Source: Rhizobium sp. SG_E_25_P2 (lineage in GTDB: Bacteria > Pseudomonadota > Alphaproteobacteria > Rhizobiales > Rhizobiaceae). Taken from it: DNA of 64,000 bases. A program made the position numbers and the translations under genes. Numbering within the stretch: the first letter of the stretch is position 1; each line of letters starts with the position of its first letter. This document shows, piece by piece, positions 61,912 to 64,000 of the stretch. The notes under the pieces were generated by a model. It saw only the letters and a program-made list of their open reading frames with translations. It ran no database searches and was not told where the DNA came from. The stretch covers positions 1 to 64,000 of the forward strand of contig NZ_JARXVM010000003.1 in assembly GCF_029892285.1 (NCBI RefSeq), written 5' to 3'.

Positions 61912-63173
61912 GCGTCAGCCTTTCCGTCACTGCCGTCCGCCTGATCATGCGGCGTCCATTCATAGACCATCGGCGAGGTCTGGGGATAGGCGACGAAATG
62001 TTCGCGCTTGCGGGCCGGCGGCTGGCGATAGAGCCGGAACAGCGCATAGAAGGCAAACAGCGCCGACAGCCCGATGCCGTACCAGAAAAACAGATCCGCG
62101 CCGAAAGAGCCAACACCCGCCGTCACGATCGCCGGACCCACCGCGCCGCCAAAGGCCCAGATCAGCAGGAGATTGGACGACAGCATGACGAAATCGGCGG
62201 GATCGGCCTTGTCATTGGCATGCGCCACGCCGAGCGGATAGAAGATCTCGGAAATGCCGCCGAACAGCGAAAACAGGATGAGATAGAGCCAGAACGGCGA
62301 ATCCGCCCGCATCAGCAGGAAGACGCCGCAGACCAGCGCGAGCGAAAGCGACAGCCACAGCATCATCGCGCGCCTGTCCACCCGGTCGGAGAGATAGCCG
62401 AGCGGAAACTGCAGGAACAGCGCGCCCAGTTGCGTGGCCGCCATCAGGAAAACGATGGTCTTCTGGCTGAAATTCATCTGCAGTCCGTAAAGCGGGCCGA
62501 CCGAGGCGAAGGTCGAGGATATGAGCCCGGTCATCAGGCAGGCCAGCGCGCCGATCGGCGAGATCGCGAAGGTGCGGAACAGCCTCACACCCACCGGCAC
62601 ATGCAGTTGCGGCTCGCCGACCCAGATCGCGGTCACCGGCGCAAGCGCAATGACATAGAAGCCGGCGGTGATCATCAGCATCGGATGGCCGGCGGGATCG
62701 AGATTGGTGGCGAGCAACTGGCCCAGGCCGTAGAACAGCCCGAGCACCAGCACATAAAGCGTCAGCACCCGGCCGCGATGGACATTGGAGACCATGGCGT
62801 TGATCCAGCTTTCGATCACCACCGCCTGGCCGGCATTGGCGAAACCGATCACCGCCTGGATCGCCATGAACAGCGCCAGATGCGGATCGAGCCCCAGGCA
62901 GAGGATCAGCGTCGCCGACACGGCCGAGAGCGCCGCGTAAGCCCTGACTTCGCCGACCGAGCGGATTAGCCTGACAGAACCGATACAGCCCAGTATGAAG
63001 CCGACGCCTTCCGCACCCACCACCAGACCCACAACGTCCGCCCCCTGCCCGTCCGCCACCAGCCGCAGGGGCAGTAGCGTGTGAAACAGGCCCGACCCCA
63101 CCGCATGCAGCGCCCCGCCGGCAAGCGGCGATGCGACGGACCAGGGCGAGAGAGTGGGCGCGGTGGTGGTCAT
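61908..63173 (-). CDS. Major facilitator superfamily transporter (YcaD-like)
   Basis: A 421-residue transporter with 12 predicted membrane spans and the MFS A-like motif GYLSDRVDRRAMM between spans 8 and 9. The sequence (SGLFHTLLPLRL, GFANAGQAVVIESWINA) resembles the YcaD subgroup. Both ends overlap neighbouring genes, so it is part of the operon with the flavoprotein and hydrolase. It gives the locus a second transport route beside the ABC system, perhaps for product export or an alternative substrate. Direction and substrate are unknown. Confidence 0.88.
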   Translation of the reverse strand: MTTTAPTLSPWSVASPLAGGALHAVGSGLFHTLLPLRLVADGQGADVVGLVVGAEGVGFILGCIGSVRLIRSVGEVRAYAALSAVSATLILCLGLDPHLALFMAIQAVIGFANAGQAVVIESWINAMVSNVHRGRVLTLYVLVLGLFYGLGQLLATNLDPAGHPMLMITAGFYVIALAPVTAIWVGEPQLHVPVGVRLFRTFAISPIGALACLMTGLISSTFASVGPLYGLQMNFSQKTIVFLMAATQLGALFLQFPLGYLSDRVDRRAMMLWLSLSLALVCGVFLLMRADSPFWLYLILFSLFGGISEIFYPLGVAHANDKADPADFVMLSSNLLLIWAFGGAVGPAIVTAGVGSFGADLFFWYGIGLSALFAFYALFRLYRQPPARKREHFVAYPQTSPMVYEWTPHDQADGSDGKADA

Positions 63174-64000
63174 CAGGCCTCCGCCAGGCCGGCGCGCGAG
63201 GTGAAGGCCGGTTCGAACTCGACGATCGGCGCATCGCGGCGGAAGCCCCGGGCGCCCTGCCCCATCTCCCGCGCATAGAGATGGCCGCTATGGACGGCAT
63301 GCGCGATGGCGCCGGGGGCAAGCGCATCGCCGATCCGCTCGATCGTCTTGACGCCCGCATCACGCAACATGTCCTGCCGGGCGATTAGCTCCTGGAAAAG
63401 TTCGTCGCGGGGCAGCCGGAGCCCGGTGATCACCAGATTGCGGCAGGGTCGTTTTTCTTGTTCGCCAGTGAAGATATGGGTCAGCGTCGCCACTTCGCCA
63501 TCGAAATCCGAGACGGTGACCAGCGTGGTGACCGGCACGGCGCGGCGGCTGAGCGCGCGATGCACCAGCGGCAGTTCATTGGTCATGATCGTCCAGGCCG
63601 AGGCTTGCCCCGCCGGCGTGGCGTAGGAAACGCTGACGCCTCGCCCGGCCAGATATTCGGTGATGACGCCGCCCACGTAATAATTGTCGAAATCGAACAC
63701 CAGCGTCGGGCCCTCGGGCAGTCGCCCTGCGGCGATGTCGTCGGGCGTGAAGACATGGGGATGGTCGATGCGGCCAACCGGGATTTCCATCGAGGAATAG
63801 GTGAAATTGGTCCAGCGCGCGCCGGTCGCCACCGCCAAATGATCAGGGGCGAAATCAGCGATGTCGTCGGCCCCGAGCCGGCTTTCGAGATAGAGCTGGA
63901 CATTGGGCATTTCCCGCAACCGGCCCAGGCGATAATCCACTACCCGGTTCCAGGCCGAAAGACCGGGAAGGCTACGCTCGAACACCAGCCGGCCGCCGAA
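63173..64000 (-). CDS. Trimethylamine-dehydrogenase-like NADH:flavin oxidoreductase (N-terminus beyond window)
   Basis: The last 275 residues of a large flavoprotein; the frame is open at the window edge. The visible part is the C-terminal nucleotide-binding region of the trimethylamine/dimethylamine dehydrogenase family: LPGLSAWNRVVDYRLGRL, VATGARW, DHPHVFTPDDIAAGRLPEG and LVFDFDNYYVGGVI. The N-terminal old-yellow-enzyme barrel and iron-sulfur cysteines would lie outside the window. Relatives oxidatively demethylate tertiary amines; from memory one is proposed to act on N-methylproline in rhizobial stachydrine catabolism. It overlaps the MFS start by one base. The family call is good; the substrate is unknown. 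Confidence 0.85.
   Translation of the reverse strand, partial: FGGRLVFERSLPGLSAWNRVVDYRLGRLREMPNVQLYLESRLGADDIADFAPDHLAVATGARWTNFTYSSMEIPVGRIDHPHVFTPDDIAAGRLPEGPTLVFDFDNYYVGGVITEYLAGRGVSVSYATPAGQASAWTIMTNELPLVHRALSRRAVPVTTLVTVSDFDGEVATLTHIFTGEQEKRPCRNLVITGLRLPRDELFQELIARQDMLRDAGVKTIERIGDALAPGAIAHAVHSGHLYAREMGQGARGFRRDAPIVEFEPAFTSRAGLAEA

Overview
The window is G+C-rich, gene-dense chromosomal DNA of an alphaproteobacterium, most likely of the Hyphomicrobiales (Rhizobiales). Three things support this: a complete 2,825-residue cyclic beta-1,2-glucan synthase (NdvB/ChvB/Cgs type), a DXR-II/DRL-type oxidoreductase that closely resembles what I recall of the Brucella protein, and many ABC-transporter-linked catabolic operons, each with its own regulator. 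I found no tRNA, rRNA, CRISPR array, insertion sequence, phage gene or replication origin.

Layout. (1) 1-7,659: a truncated leftward gene for a sugar-type solute-binding protein diverges from a rightward operon: DRL-like oxidoreductase, acetoin-dehydrogenase-like E1 alpha, E1 beta and an alpha/beta-hydrolase-type E2, then a SorC-family regulator. (2) 7,826-15,236: a TetR regulator with short-chain dehydrogenases, an old-yellow-enzyme reductase, a hydrolase, a quinone-reductase-like protein and a thiolase. Two promoters here share the same paired palindromic operator. (3) 15,237-17,086: small genes (a DUF1488 protein, a one-span membrane protein and two unknowns). (4) 17,087-25,564: ndvB. (5) 26,014-31,535: GST, a PNPOx-FNR-ferredoxin fusion, DUF1348 protein, small AhpD-like protein, LysR regulator and one unknown gene. 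(6) 31,606-39,957: a divergent catabolic locus with a Liv-type ABC transporter, an aldo/keto reductase-RidA fusion, a GntR regulator, a TIGR04076 protein and a second aldo/keto reductase. (7) 40,065-45,080: a LysR regulator divergent from dabB-dabA, an inorganic-carbon pump. (8) 45,120-52,947: glycerate kinase, then a sugar operon (TIM-barrel isomerase, RbsBAC-like ABC transporter, RpiR regulator, PfkB kinase). (9) 52,976-64,000, all leftward: MttB-family methyltransferase, peptide-type ABC transporter, CocE/NonD hydrolase, MFS transporter and the C-terminal part of a trimethylamine-dehydrogenase-like flavoprotein.

Three loci look like undescribed catabolic systems. In region 1 a DRL-type enzyme (MEP/DXP interconversion) is packed with an acetoin-type cleavage complex. 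Run in reverse, the DRL step followed by acyloin cleavage would turn methylerythritol phosphate into acetyl-CoA and glyceraldehyde 3-phosphate. Region 9 combines an MttB homologue, a demethylase-like flavoprotein and a CocE-type esterase, suggesting breakdown of an N-methylated ester or amide. Region 6 has an unusual enzyme set with no evident known substrate. All three assignments are inferences from gene content. All protein-family calls were made by reading translations, without database searches.
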